Part shown: positions 26,763-35,519 of the stretch, piece after piece | Position numbering within the stretch: the stretch's first letter is position 1 | How the letters are laid out: every line of letters starts with the position of its first letter | Origin: Euryarchaeota archaeon Ods02 | GTDB taxonomy: Archaea; Halobacteriota; Halobacteria; Halobacteriales; Halorutilaceae | Assembly (NCBI GenBank): GCA_028751075.1 | Contig: JAQZDA010000006.1 | Location: 1 to 64,000 of the forward strand | Direction of reading: 5' to 3' | DNA length: 64,000 nt | Notes under the pieces: model-generated | The model's input: the letters and a program-made list of their open reading frames with translations, nothing else | Told to the model about the DNA's origin: nothing | Database searches by the model: none | Translations under genes and position numbers: made by a program

Positions 26763-27842
26763 TCAGGGCGGTGGCCGAGCACCCAGAGTGAGCTCCACCG
26801 TCGTCTCCTCTCCGTCACGTATCAGGTCTATCTCCACGGTGTCACCGGGCTCGACCTGCGTCATGAGAACGCGGGATAGCTCCTCGTGGGAGTTCACGGT
26901 GACGCCGTCGAAACGCAGGATGATGTCGCCGCCGACGGGAGGTGTCTCCTCTACGTCGCGGACGCCCTGCAGGATGCCTTCGGATGGACGTCCGTCTATG
27001 ACTTCGACGACCATTACACCCCGGGGTCTGTCGAGGTCGTTCGCCTCCGCTATGTCGGGCGTGACTTCGAGGGAGCTGATCCCCATATGCGCGTGCTCTA
27101 TCTCTCCTTCGGCGACGAGTTCGGGAACGACGCGGTTCACCAGGGTGGACGACACTCCGAACCCGATGGACTGCTGTCCTCTCGTCGTCACACCTACTAC
27201 CTCTCCGTCGAGCGTCGTTATCGGTCCTCCGCTGATGCCTTGCGCCACTGCTGTATCTATCTGAACGGTGTCGGGGATTGTGAAGTCGTTGGGTGCAGGC
27301 ATCGAGCGGTTGAGTCCCGCTACGATGCCGGCGGAGATGCTGCCTTCGAGTCCCTGTGGGTTCCCGAGCGCCGCGATGGGGGCCCCGCGTCTCGGGTGTT
27401 GGTCGGCGACAGGTAGTGGTTGCGCGTACTCGGGAACCTCTTCGGCTTCCAGCACGGCCAGGTCGGTGTAGGCGTCGGTTCCGATGACGGTGGCTTCGCT
27501 CCACTCGCCTTCGAGGAACCTGAGGCTGACGGTTTCTTCGCCGCCGACTACGTGTTGGTTCGTAACGACGTGACCGTCGTCGCTGTAGACGAAGCCGGAG
27601 CCGATTCCGCCGAGTTCTTCTCCTTCTGGGTCAACTCTGATGGCGACGACTGAGCCCGCTACCTCCTCGTACAGCCCTACGTACGCCTGATCACCCTCGA
27701 ACGCGACGGATGCGTTGTTCTCGATGGGTGGGGAGTCAGGGGTCTCGACCTCTGCGTTCCCGAAGTCCTGGTAGCTGACACCGACGGCGAGACCCACGAC
27801 CAACGCCGCTAGAACCATCACCAGGAGAGGTTTCTTGGTCAT
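26763..27842 (-). CDS. HtrA/DegP-like serine protease (S1C) with PDZ domain
   Basis: Membrane-anchored quality-control protease. Residues 5-24 are a hydrophobic signal anchor. The trypsin-like domain has His97 (VTNQHVV), Asp127 (YTDLAVL) and Ser204 in GISGGPI; most homologues read GNSGGP, but the Ser is kept. A PDZ domain covers about 250-355 (MGISSLEVTPDIAEANDLDRPRG region and GGDIILRFDGVTVNS). 359 residues, one PDZ. It lies alone on the minus strand, downstream of hisH in orientation. Confidence 0.93.
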   Translation of the reverse strand: MTKKPLLVMVLAALVVGLAVGVSYQDFGNAEVETPDSPPIENNASVAFEGDQAYVGLYEEVAGSVVAIRVDPEGEELGGIGSGFVYSDDGHVVTNQHVVGGEETVSLRFLEGEWSEATVIGTDAYTDLAVLEAEEVPEYAQPLPVADQHPRRGAPIAALGNPQGLEGSISAGIVAGLNRSMPAPNDFTIPDTVQIDTAVAQGISGGPITTLDGEVVGVTTRGQQSIGFGVSSTLVNRVVPELVAEGEIEHAHMGISSLEVTPDIAEANDLDRPRGVMVVEVIDGRPSEGILQGVRDVEETPPVGGDIILRFDGVTVNSHEELSRVLMTQVEPGDTVEIDLIRDGEETTVELTLGARPPP

Positions 27843-27925
27843 CGGTGTCTGTATGGCTTCATGGTTAATTAACGTCGTGGTAACCGGGGGGCCAGATGTA
27901 CACGGATGTCTCCACCGCTACCTCA

Positions 27926-28546
27926 CTACCGGTCTCTCGCGAACTCGACGTAGTTCTCGAGCACCCTTAGACCTGCGTCACCGCTCTTCTCGGGGTGGAA
28001 CTGCGTCCCCACCACGTTCCCGTCGGAGTTCGAGACCACCGCGGAGAACTCGACGGCGTAATCTTCGCCGTACTCCGTCGATCCGACGGTGTAGTCGTCG
28101 ACGGCGGCGTAGAAAGAGTGGACGAAGTAGAAGTGCTCGCCGTCGACGCCGTCCATCAAGGGGTGGCTGGAGACGACGTCGACGGTGTTCCACCCCATGT
28201 GCGGGACCTTACCCACCTCGCAGGGGAACCTGACGACTTCTCCGCCTACTAGGTCGAGGCCTTCCGCGTGGCCGCCTTCCTCGCTAGCCGTCATCAGCAT
28301 CTGCATCCCCAGGCAGATGCCGAGGAGTGGGGCTCCGTCGTTCACGGCGTCGACGAGCGCCTCGTGCAGCTCGCTGGAGCCACGCATACCTTCCTTGAAC
28401 GCCCCGACTCCGGGGAGGACGAGCGCCTCCGACCCCCGGACGATGTCGGCTTCCTCGGTTACCCGTACGTCTGCGCCCGCTCTCTCTAGTCCACGGGTGA
28501 CGCTACGGAGGTTGCCGAGGCCGTAGTCGACGATATCGACCTTCAC
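27926..28546 (-). CDS. hisH: Imidazole glycerol phosphate synthase subunit HisH
   Basis: Class I glutamine amidotransferase that supplies ammonia to HisF in histidine and AICAR synthesis. IVDYGLGNLRSV at the start, oxyanion PGVGAF, nucleophile Cys78 in GICLGMQ and the C-terminal His-x-Glu in QFHPEKSG are all present. 206 residues is usual. No other his gene is adjacent, as is common in haloarchaea. Confidence 0.96.
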   Translation of the reverse strand: MKVDIVDYGLGNLRSVTRGLERAGADVRVTEEADIVRGSEALVLPGVGAFKEGMRGSSELHEALVDAVNDGAPLLGICLGMQMLMTASEEGGHAEGLDLVGGEVVRFPCEVGKVPHMGWNTVDVVSSHPLMDGVDGEHFYFVHSFYAAVDDYTVGSTEYGEDYAVEFSAVVSNSDGNVVGTQFHPEKSGDAGLRVLENYVEFARDR

Positions 28547-28649
28547 GTGGCCGTAGTAGCAGGCTACCCTGCAAAAGGGTTGCTATGACGGCCCTCGACG
28601 CCTTGCTACAACCCTGTCTTACCCGTAAAACTCGGTTGAACTGTCGCTA

Positions 28650-28747
28650 GGTATAAACGTCCGTGTATCTAACATTAGCCTACGAAGGAGCCCTATAACC
28701 GATTCTCAAACCTCAACCTCCATGGGTGTAGGCTCCTTCGTGTTTTA
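28650..28747 (+). ncRNA. Candidate hairpin small RNA with own promoter and T-run terminator
   Basis: A TATA element GGTATAAAC (28650-28658) is centred 27 nt before 28682, where an 11-bp perfect inverted repeat begins: ACGAAGGAGCC (28682-28692) pairs with GGCTCCTTCGT (28731-28741). Beyond a bulge the stem continues with TATA/TGTA and CC/GG pairs, closing a C-rich loop (28701-28724, with CCTCAACCTCC). Right after the arm is GTTTTA, a plausible archaeal terminator. No ORF fits. The unit of about 60-65 nt looks like a transcribed terminal-stem RNA, but expression is unproven. Confidence 0.45.
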
Positions 28748-28840
28748 CCCGCTGCCTACACACAGAATACCGTCACCCCTTTGAATACTTTGTGGAGCGT
28801 AGCCAGCTAACCTCTTCCAATCGATAGGAACCCTACATAA

Positions 28841-28850
28841 CCTATATGCA
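28841..28850 (+). promoter_or_regulatory. TATA element of the ferritin-like gene
   Basis: CCTATATGCA is centred about 28 nt upstream of the ATG at 28874, supporting that start and a leaderless mRNA. Confidence 0.55.
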
Positions 28851-28873
28851 AGTCACCGCTGAAGTTACAGGGT

Positions 28874-29329
28874 ATGACATCCGATAAGGTGATTGAGATA
28901 CTGAAGAAAGCGTACGGCGACGAGATAGAGACCGTGATGAACTACCAGAGCAACGCGATCGTCCTCGACGGCGTCCGCGCCGAAGAGATAAAGGAGAGCC
29001 TCGAAGCCGACATAGACGAGGAGCTAGGTCACGCCCGCAAGCTCGGCGAACGCCTGAAACAGCTCGGAAGCAGACCGCCAGGCTCCGCGGATTTCACAGC
29101 TCGACAGCACTCCCTGCAGCCGCCGGAGGACTCCACCGACGTCCTCTCTGTCATCCGCGGCGTCATCGAAGCCGAGAGAGACGCCATCGCCACCTATCGC
29201 GAGCTGATCGACGTCGCACGGGATGCCGACGACCCCGTTACCGAGGACCTCGCCGTCACCCTGCTCGCAGACGAAGAAGCCCACCGCACCGAGTTCGAAG
29301 GCTTCGAGAAGGAGTACCAGAACGACTGA
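28874..29329 (+). CDS. Ferritin-like di-iron protein (bacterioferritin/DPSL type)
   Basis: A 151-residue four-helix bundle with helix patterns GDEIETVMNYQSNAIV, DIDEELGHARKLGERL, VIEAERDAIATYRELI and ADEEAHRTEFEGF. The Glu and E-x-x-H pairs in helices 2 and 4 would form a di-iron site. Likely role in iron storage or peroxide protection. It has its own promoter and is convergent with the M24 peptidase. Heme ligand Met is not obvious, so the exact subfamily is open. Confidence 0.85.
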   Translation: MTSDKVIEILKKAYGDEIETVMNYQSNAIVLDGVRAEEIKESLEADIDEELGHARKLGERLKQLGSRPPGSADFTARQHSLQPPEDSTDVLSVIRGVIEAERDAIATYRELIDVARDADDPVTEDLAVTLLADEEAHRTEFEGFEKEYQND

Positions 29330-29359
29330 CTCGAGCCCGTCGGAAGAGGCGGCGGCCGC

Positions 29360-30520
29360 CTACCTCGAAGAAACAGGCCGAAGAGCCACAGGGTACTCCG
29401 TCAGGTTCTCGAAGTCGTTCTCCCGTACGACCAGTAGGTCCTCGACGCGGACGCCACCCCAGCTCTGGTAGTACAGCCCCGGCTCCACGGTCACGACGTC
29501 CCCGCTCCTTAGCTCCCCACCACCCTCGCTCAACCTCGGTGGTTCGTGGACGTCGAGGCCGACGCCGTGACCCGTCGAATGCACGAAGCCCTCAGTCGCA
29601 TCCTCCCGCGTCGTACCGTGACCGTAGCTCTCGTATACGTCGCAGACAGCGTCGTGTACCTCCTCCCCAGAGACACCTGCGCCCTCCTCCAGTACCTCGA
29701 AAGCAGCCTCCATTGCCTCCACCGTCACGTCGAACGCCTCCTCCACCTCACCGGAGGGTTCGCCGGCAACCCAGGTCCGCGTGGTGTCAGCGTGGTATCC
29801 GGAGTCGTGCCGGGGGAAGATGTCGACTATCACCGGCTCCCCCGCCTTCAACGGCCCTTCACCCCTCCAGTGAGGGTCCGCACCCCCTTCTCCGCAGGCG
29901 ACGATGACGTCCTCGAGATGACAGCGACGATGCAGCAACGCGACCTCTATCTCCGTCTTCACCCGCTCCGCCGTCAACACCTCGTCGTCGAGATACAGCT
30001 TTCCACCTCGTTCTTCTGCTGCCGCCAGCATACCCTCCGCTTTCTCCAGCCCCGCCTCCGTCGCCTCTTGCGCCTTCTGGATTTTCGCGATCTCTCCGTC
30101 GTCCTTGGACCTCCTCGCGTCCTCTACGGGGCTGTCGACGGAGTCGACGCGGTACCCTTTGTCGCGGAGGCCGTCGGCGAGCCAGACGGAGAAACCACGG
30201 GGGACCGCGACCGCTTCGACGTCGCGGTCGCCGAGCAGGCTGTTGAGCAGGTGGAGGCGGGCTTCGGGGTCTCCGCGCCGGTCACCCGACAGATACTCCG
30301 ACGTGTTCCTCACCCTGTCTACCCGGGCTTCCTTCCTCGCGCGCTCGAACTCCAGCGACGACAACACGAGCGTCGAACCCTCCGTGGTGTAGAGGTAGAC
30401 GACGCTGTCGGGGACGCTGAACTCCGTGAGGTAGTAGAGGTCGCTGTCGGCTCCGTCGCCGACGTGGAGGTAGGCGTCGTACTCCTCCAGCAGAGCTTCC
30501 ACACCCGTCGTTCTCGACAT
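29360..30520 (-). CDS. M24 family metallopeptidase (Xaa-Pro dipeptidase/aminopeptidase)
   Basis: Pita-bread metallopeptidase that cleaves N-terminal residues before proline. The creatinase N-domain covers about 1-130; metal ligands follow as two Asp in VDIFPRHDSGYHADTTRTW, His in GHGVGLDVHEPP and two Glu in TVEPGLYY and GVRVEDLL. The ATG at 30520 (MSRTTGVEALL) is preferred; an in-frame GTG 15 nt upstream is possible. 386 residues is usual. Confidence 0.92.
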   Translation of the reverse strand: MSRTTGVEALLEEYDAYLHVGDGADSDLYYLTEFSVPDSVVYLYTTEGSTLVLSSLEFERARKEARVDRVRNTSEYLSGDRRGDPEARLHLLNSLLGDRDVEAVAVPRGFSVWLADGLRDKGYRVDSVDSPVEDARRSKDDGEIAKIQKAQEATEAGLEKAEGMLAAAEERGGKLYLDDEVLTAERVKTEIEVALLHRRCHLEDVIVACGEGGADPHWRGEGPLKAGEPVIVDIFPRHDSGYHADTTRTWVAGEPSGEVEEAFDVTVEAMEAAFEVLEEGAGVSGEEVHDAVCDVYESYGHGTTREDATEGFVHSTGHGVGLDVHEPPRLSEGGGELRSGDVVTVEPGLYYQSWGGVRVEDLLVVRENDFENLTEYPVALRPVSSR

Positions 30521-30653
30521 ACATTGAGTTTCCACGGCTGACGGGTTAGTGGTTTCGACGACGAGGAAACAGGTGGGCGATGACCGCAGCGACGTATAGG
30601 GTACGCCCTGCCTCTGCCGCAGGACTCTTTACCACTCCATCCGTCTCCTGTGT

Positions 30654-32450
30654 ATGGCAGAGCTACCGGACTTCGACGACGTCGAACGAGAGCTGGACGA
30701 GGACGCCGGAGAAGCCACAGGGGGCGGCGACACCGGGGACGTCGGTCGAGGTTTCGAGGAGGACGACGTCGACGTAACCTGGCGCGACGGCCTGGGTTTC
30801 GTCAGCGTGAGCGACGGCATCAGCGTAGGAAGGGAGAACGAGCTGACGGCGTATATCACCGCCGCGAACCGCAGCAGCGTCCGCGTCGGCCGGTACTACA
30901 CCGTCCCCTACCCCGACGACGAACAGCTGTTCACCCGGGTGAAGGAGCTGCGTTACGAGCAGCAGTACGAAAGCGACGACGCCAACGAGATACAGGCGCA
31001 GCGCGCAATGCAGGAGGACACCGTCGACGAAGCCGACTACAAGTTCCTCGCGAAGCTCGAACCGGTCGCAGTGCTCTACAGCGAAGACGGAGACCTCCGC
31101 CGACGGATGACCGACCGCGTCCCGAAACCCAACGCCGTCGTCGAAGAGGTCGGCGACCAGGAGGTCGCGAAAGCCGGCTTGAAGATACCCGACGACGGCG
31201 TCTTCGTCGGCCACCTGTCGGTCGGTGGCGAACGAGTCCGATGTCAGAACGCCTCACCCTCCACCATCGACTACCGCCTACGAGACGGCAGCGAACGCCG
31301 TGAACCTCTTCTCTTCCGGCACGTGCTCGTCGCCGGCGGCACCGGCAGCGGCAAGAGCCACAACGCCAAGAACCTTCTCCGTCAGATCTTCGAATCCAAG
31401 TACGAGATAACTGACGGCGACACCAGGGTGGAACGCCCGCCGGCTACGGTGATCTTCGACCCGCAGAACGAGTACAGCCAGATGCACGACGACAACCCCG
31501 CGGTAGACGACGACCTTCGCCGCCGATGGGGGAAACAGGGCGTCTCCTACGGCGGCGTCGACGACGTAACCTGCTGGGTTCCCGACGTCGAAGGCTACCC
31601 CTACGACGCAGGCCACCGCGCCCCCCAGCGTGAGTTCAGCGTGCCGTTCACGATGGCGGAACGATACCCCTGGCTGCTCGCAGGCGCCGAGCTCACGGAG
31701 CACCAGTACCTCGGGTTGAAGGAGCTCCTGGAGGACTACTTCGACGAAGCCGAGGACCCAAGCTACCGTGGGTTCACGGAGTTCGTCGAAGACCCCATGA
31801 CCATGGACCACTACGTCGAACAGTCGGGGAAGGTGCACGAGGCGACGTACAACGCCCTCAAACGCAAGGTCGCAGGCAACACTGTCTTCGAACGCGTCTT
31901 CGACCGACCCTCTGACGCAATCACCGACGACGGCGTGCTCAAGCAGTTCGTCGAACCCGGCTCCGTCAGCGTAGTACCCAGCTACCACGTCAGCAGCGGC
32001 CGAGCGGAAGAGGTCGTCGTGCTCGCCGTCGCTTCCCTCCTCGTCGACAACAAGCTACAGAGCGGCGGCCACACTGCTGTGAAGTCCACGCCGCTCCTCG
32101 TCGCTATGGACGAGGCTCACGAGTTCCTCAGCGAAGCCGACACCGCACAGGGCAGCAGGATCAAGTCGAAGTTCGCGGAAGCCGCGAAACAAGGGAGGAA
32201 GGAACGTCTTGGGTTGTTCCTCATCACACAGGACCCTGGAGACGTCGCCGACCCCGTGTTCAAACAGCTGAACACCAAGATAGCTTTGAACATCGGAGAC
32301 GAAGCCGCGATAAACAGCCTCAACCTCCCGAAGGAGCTCGAACGCCGCGTCCCCTACCTCGAACGCGGCGAGATGGTGGTCTACAGCCCCGACAACAGCG
32401 AACCCGTAGAGGTCAAAGGCCTCCGTGAATGCGTCGTCCGGCACGGCTGA
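30654..32450 (+). CDS. HerA-like ATPase (DUF87 domain)
   Basis: A 598-residue P-loop ATPase of the HerA/FtsK group. The acidic N-terminal arm and a beta-barrel-like HAS domain (to about 200) are followed by Walker A GGTGSGKS near 228-235, FDPQNEY, a Walker B LLVAMDEAHEFLS and the arginine-finger and sensor region LGLFLITQDPGDV and QLNTKIALNIGDEAA. HerA pumps DNA with NurA in end resection, but no nurA is adjacent, so this may be a paralogue of other function common in haloarchaea. Confidence 0.88.
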   Translation: MAELPDFDDVERELDEDAGEATGGGDTGDVGRGFEEDDVDVTWRDGLGFVSVSDGISVGRENELTAYITAANRSSVRVGRYYTVPYPDDEQLFTRVKELRYEQQYESDDANEIQAQRAMQEDTVDEADYKFLAKLEPVAVLYSEDGDLRRRMTDRVPKPNAVVEEVGDQEVAKAGLKIPDDGVFVGHLSVGGERVRCQNASPSTIDYRLRDGSERREPLLFRHVLVAGGTGSGKSHNAKNLLRQIFESKYEITDGDTRVERPPATVIFDPQNEYSQMHDDNPAVDDDLRRRWGKQGVSYGGVDDVTCWVPDVEGYPYDAGHRAPQREFSVPFTMAERYPWLLAGAELTEHQYLGLKELLEDYFDEAEDPSYRGFTEFVEDPMTMDHYVEQSGKVHEATYNALKRKVAGNTVFERVFDRPSDAITDDGVLKQFVEPGSVSVVPSYHVSSGRAEEVVVLAVASLLVDNKLQSGGHTAVKSTPLLVAMDEAHEFLSEADTAQGSRIKSKFAEAAKQGRKERLGLFLITQDPGDVADPVFKQLNTKIALNIGDEAAINSLNLPKELERRVPYLERGEMVVYSPDNSEPVEVKGLRECVVRHG

Positions 32451-32492
32451 AGCCATCAGCGTTATCCCCCTCGCTCCCCAGGGATGCAGTAG

Positions 32493-33455
32493 ATGAAAGG
32501 CGACAGCAGCCTGTTCGTAGTGGTCTTCGCAGGCGCGTTGAACGTCCTGCTCGCCTTAATGAAGTTCGGCGCCTACCTCCTCACCGGCAGCCCGTCGATG
32601 CTCGCATCCACTTACCACTCCATCAGCGACACCGGCAACCAGGTGGTCTTGCTCGTCGGATACTACTACAGCAGGAAGAAAGCCGACCGCGAACACCCGT
32701 TCGGCCACGGGAAAGCCGTGTTCTTCTACAGCTTCCTCGTCAGCGTGATGTTGTTCGGTATCGCCGGATGGGAGAGCCTGAAGACCGGCGTCAGAGCTCT
32801 GCGCGCTGAAGCACCCGCCGTCGACGTCGAGGAGGGCATGGTGTCTGCAGTTGGCGTCGAGTTCCGCGCCATCTACCTCGCGTACGCGGTTCTGCTGTTC
32901 ACCATACTGTTCGACGGCCTCAGCTACCTGAAGGCGAAGCAGGCGCTCGACGAGGAGTCCCGTGAACGCGGCTGGAGGAACTTCGTCGAGAGCTTCCGGA
33001 AGACCCCTGACATGCCGGTGCTCGCCGTGCTCACGGAGAACGCCGTAGCCACACTGGGTGCCGCTATCGCCCTCGTCGGCATCTTCGTAGCCGACGTAAC
33101 CGGAGTCCACGCCTTCGACGCCGCCGGAGCCGTAGCCATCGGAGTCGTACTCATGATGTTCGCGCTCGCTCTCGCACGCGAGAACAAGAAGCTACTGCTC
33201 GGCGAAGCCCTCCCGCGGAGACACGAGGAACCCCTGGAGCTCCTCGTCGAGGACGCCGAAGGGGTGCGGGACCTCGTCGACCTGCGCTCAGTGTACTTCG
33301 GCCCCGAACAGGTGTTAATCACCGCCGACGTCGAGTTCGACTCCGACCTCGACACCGATGATGTCGAGAGAGCAATCGACGAGATCGAACGCGAGATACG
33401 GGAGGAAGAACCCCTAGTCGGAGACGTCTACATCGAACCCAAGAGCGAGAACTAG
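32493..33455 (+). CDS. Cation diffusion facilitator family transporter
   Basis: Proton-coupled efflux of divalent metals (Zn, Mn, Co or Fe). Six membrane spans are visible: about 8-28, 45-62, 80-98, 120-140, 178-198 and 205-225. The HxxxD motif of TM2 (YHSISDTGNQ), the GHGK segment after TM2 and a cytoplasmic C-terminal domain (VRDLVDLRSVYFGPEQVLITADVEF) are present. 320 residues. Metal specificity is not evident. Confidence 0.92.
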   Translation: MKGDSSLFVVVFAGALNVLLALMKFGAYLLTGSPSMLASTYHSISDTGNQVVLLVGYYYSRKKADREHPFGHGKAVFFYSFLVSVMLFGIAGWESLKTGVRALRAEAPAVDVEEGMVSAVGVEFRAIYLAYAVLLFTILFDGLSYLKAKQALDEESRERGWRNFVESFRKTPDMPVLAVLTENAVATLGAAIALVGIFVADVTGVHAFDAAGAVAIGVVLMMFALALARENKKLLLGEALPRRHEEPLELLVEDAEGVRDLVDLRSVYFGPEQVLITADVEFDSDLDTDDVERAIDEIEREIREEEPLVGDVYIEPKSEN

Positions 33456-33527
33456 CTCCACAAGCCACCCCCGGGGAGAACGCAGGACCGGCACCCGGCG
33501 ACCCCGAGAGGAGACACCGAAAAACAA

Positions 33528-33537
33528 GATATAAACC
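33528..33537 (+). promoter_or_regulatory. TATA element of the tRNA-Ala gene
   Basis: AGATATAAAC lies about 32 nt before the mature tRNA 5' end, so transcription would start a few nt upstream of it. Confidence 0.5.
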
Positions 33538-33564
33538 CACGCTTGGCGTACAACTCCACCACGC

Positions 33565-33636
33565 GGGCCCGTAGATCAGTGGTAGATCACTCCCTTGGCA
33601 TGGGAGAGGCCCCGGGTTCAAATCCCGGCGGGTCCA
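33565..33636 (+). tRNA. tRNA-Ala (anticodon GGC)
   Basis: A 72-nt cloverleaf: acceptor GGGCCCG/CGGGTCC with the G3-U70 pair that marks alanine tRNAs, D stem GATC/GATC with loop AGTGGTA, anticodon stem CTCCC/GGGAG with loop TTGGCAT (anticodon GGC), T stem CCGGG/CCCGG with loop TTCAAAT, then discriminator A73. The CCA end is not encoded. No intron. Its 3' end is duplicated downstream (33749-33770). Confidence 0.97.
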
Positions 33637-33668
33637 AACGAGCGAACGAGGTCTACGAGAGAGCGAGT

Positions 33669-33747
33669 GCAGGAGCCGACGGAGAGGGATTCGAACTGAC
33701 GTCAGCCGCACGCCCGCGCAGCGAAGCGAGCAGGAACGTCTGACGAG
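33669..33747 (+). repeat. Dispersed repeat, copy A (about 79 bp)
   Basis: Shares GCAGGAGCC, GGGATT-CGAA, GACGTCAGC, CCGCGCAGCGAAGCGAGC and TGA-GAG blocks with copy B at 33895-33974. The GGGATTCGAA part looks like a reversed tRNA T-arm. It sits between the tRNA-Ala gene and the duplicated tRNA 3' end. Confidence 0.65.
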
Positions 33748-33748
33748 A

Positions 33749-33770
33749 GGTTCAAATCCCGGCGGGTCCA
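33749..33770 (+). repeat. Duplicated 22-bp 3' end of tRNA-Ala (attachment-site-like)
   Basis: These 22 bp are identical to 33615-33636, the T-arm loop and acceptor 3' strand of the tRNA gene including A73; the copies are 134 bp apart. Duplicated tRNA 3' ends are what site-specific integration leaves at the far border of an integrated element. No integrase gene is present in the short interval. Confidence 0.75.
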
Positions 33771-33791
33771 CTCCCACTTTTTACTCCCTCG

Positions 33792-33810
33792 GGTTCCCCT
33801 TCGGGGAACC
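33792..33810 (+). other. Perfect 8-bp hairpin after the tRNA 3' duplication
   Basis: GGTTCCCC (33792-33799), loop TTC, GGGGAACC (33803-33810). A run of T (33777-33782) lies just before it. It may be part of a decayed element or a terminator. Confidence 0.5.
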
Positions 33811-33840
33811 GCTCGGTCGCAAAAACTGGGGAAAAACTAC

Positions 33841-33867
33841 CTCGGAACTCGCTACGCTCGTTCCGAG
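33841..33867 (+). other. Hairpin CTCGGAAC/GTTCCGAG
   Basis: An 8-bp perfect inverted repeat (33841-33848 with 33860-33867) around an 11-nt centre. Similar palindromes with GCTACGC or GCGAAGCG centres are frequent in haloarchaeal intergenic DNA. Confidence 0.5.
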
Positions 33868-33894
33868 TACTGCTCAGCAGACAGCGAGACAGGC

Positions 33895-33974
33895 GCAGGA
33901 GCCGTGTGAAGGGATTTGAATCGACGTCAGCGGCACCGCCCGCGCAGCGAAGCGAGCTGCGTCTCTCTGATGAG
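33895..33974 (+). repeat. Dispersed repeat, copy B (about 80 bp)
   Basis: Second copy of the repeat at 33669-33747, about 70-75 percent alike by eye, with a conserved CCGCGCAGCGAAGCGAGC block. From here to the next start at 34281 no gene is seen; a C-rich to A/T-rich transition ends in the promoter of the membrane protein (TATA-like CATATGG near 34250). Confidence 0.6.
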
Positions 33975-34280
33975 GCATTATCACTGAGTTCACGACGAGC
34001 ACACCGAAGCTGGCCATGGACTGCGGTTGGATCTCGAATGGACCGTGTAGGTGAGCCGCTGCAAGGCACCGGAGTCCGTTCGAGACACGGTGCTCCTGGA
34101 TTCAGAGCGTCCGACTCCAATATTCGATATAGCGGCCTACGGTTTACACGGTGTCTCTGCCGGCCTCTCGAACCTGTTTGAGACCGCTAGAACCTGGAAT
34201 CAGGGGTTCTCAACGTCTTCAGGGTGGTTCTCGGCTGCTGTGACGCAAAAGTCATATGGAACCGTGGTTTCCTCTGGAAC

Positions 34281-35519
34281 ATGGATACGTACGGCATCGG
34301 AGTGGTGGCGATCCTTCTGTTTCTCGGGGTGTTCGCTGTGTTCTCCGTCGCCGCTACCGCCGACCATCACTCCTCCGTCCAGAAGAACCAGGATGTTCCC
34401 GCCGAGGTGGTCTCGGTCGAGGTCGACCAGAGGATGAACGACGACGAGATCGAGTACACACCAGTAGTCGTCTACCGGTACACCGTGGACGGTGAATCCT
34501 ACACCTCCGACAACGTCCACCCCGGCGGCTTCGTCAGATGGTACGGCAGCCGATCTACTGCGGAGTCGATGGTCGACAGGTACGAGGAGGGCAGCGACGT
34601 CAGGCGCGACGGCGAACCAGTGGTCGCGTACTACAACCCATCCGCACCTGACGAAGCCTACCTGTACGACCCCGGGTGGCCGGGAGGCTGGTGGATAGCC
34701 GTGGTGTACTCGTTGCTAGCCGTCGTCGGCGGCGGTTACCTAGCTCGCGAGGGCTTCGTGCTCTGGCGGCAGAGACAGATGATCAAGAACACCCCCACCG
34801 AGAACGCTCGCTCGCTGTCCATCGGACCGTCCGAACTCCGTGGCACCGCCATCCCCGCCGACGGCGCAGGGTTCGCTGCACCGTTCAGCGAAGACGAATG
34901 CGTGGTCGCGGACTACGAGGTAGAGCAGTACGACGACAGCGGCGACAACAGCACCTGGCGCACCAAGGAAGAAGACGTCCTCCACATCCCGTTCTACGTA
35001 GAGGACGACACCGGCCGAGTGCTCGTCAGACCCCACGACGACGCAGTCTACGACCTCGACCCCGACACGTGGACCGAGACCTACGTCGACAGCTCTGACA
35101 AGGGGCCCGAACCCGTCCAGCGGTTCCTCTCCAACAGCACCCTCAGCTATCCCTCCGACTCGAGCGGGAAGGACAACGACCGCAAGTACCGGCAGAACCT
35201 CGTCGAAGCAGGAGACGAGGTGTACGTCTTCGGCACGGTTCGACCCCGCGACACCGAATATATCCCGGATGAACCGACATCCGCGGACCGCCTCGTCGTC
35301 GAGAAGGTTACCGACAACTCGATGCGGGAACCTATGTACCTGATATCTGATGATAGCCCGACGGACCTCGTTGGGAGAAGGAAGTGGGCTCTGTGGCGGT
35401 TGCCCGCAGGCGGCTTTTTCGTGCTGTCGGCGATTGCTGTCTCTGTCTACGTCTTCGGTCCAGTACTGGGGCTCGATATCCCTCGAACCTTCGACGGCTG
35501 GATAGACAACGTATCGTGA
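34281..35519 (+). CDS. Membrane protein with DUF3592-like and GIDE-like domains
   Basis: A 412-residue protein from ATG 34281 (MDTYGIGVVAILLF); a longer frame from 34224 adds residues of non-coding character. TM segments are near 3-25, 135-160 and 378-400. Residues about 35-130 form a DUF3592-like extracellular domain (TPVVVYRYTVDGESYTSDNV). Residues about 175-320 (GPSELRGTAIPADGAGFAAPFSEDECVVADYEVEQY, read in parts) resemble the GIDE domain of MUL1-type E3 ligases, common in haloarchaea without any RING finger. Function unknown; possibly membrane stress. Confidence 0.8.
   Translation: MDTYGIGVVAILLFLGVFAVFSVAATADHHSSVQKNQDVPAEVVSVEVDQRMNDDEIEYTPVVVYRYTVDGESYTSDNVHPGGFVRWYGSRSTAESMVDRYEEGSDVRRDGEPVVAYYNPSAPDEAYLYDPGWPGGWWIAVVYSLLAVVGGGYLAREGFVLWRQRQMIKNTPTENARSLSIGPSELRGTAIPADGAGFAAPFSEDECVVADYEVEQYDDSGDNSTWRTKEEDVLHIPFYVEDDTGRVLVRPHDDAVYDLDPDTWTETYVDSSDKGPEPVQRFLSNSTLSYPSDSSGKDNDRKYRQNLVEAGDEVYVFGTVRPRDTEYIPDEPTSADRLVVEKVTDNSMREPMYLISDDSPTDLVGRRKWALWRLPAGGFFVLSAIAVSVYVFGPVLGLDIPRTFDGWIDNVS

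Noticed and set aside
26763-27842. HtrA-like protease as inactive because of GISGG instead of GNSGG
   Set aside because: Ser204, His97 and Asp127 are all kept; the Asn to Ile change next to the Ser does not by itself show loss of activity.
33906-34181. Frame of 91 codons with KGFESTSAAPPAQRSE
   Set aside because: This is the translated 80-bp repeat and reversed T-arm-like DNA, not a gene.
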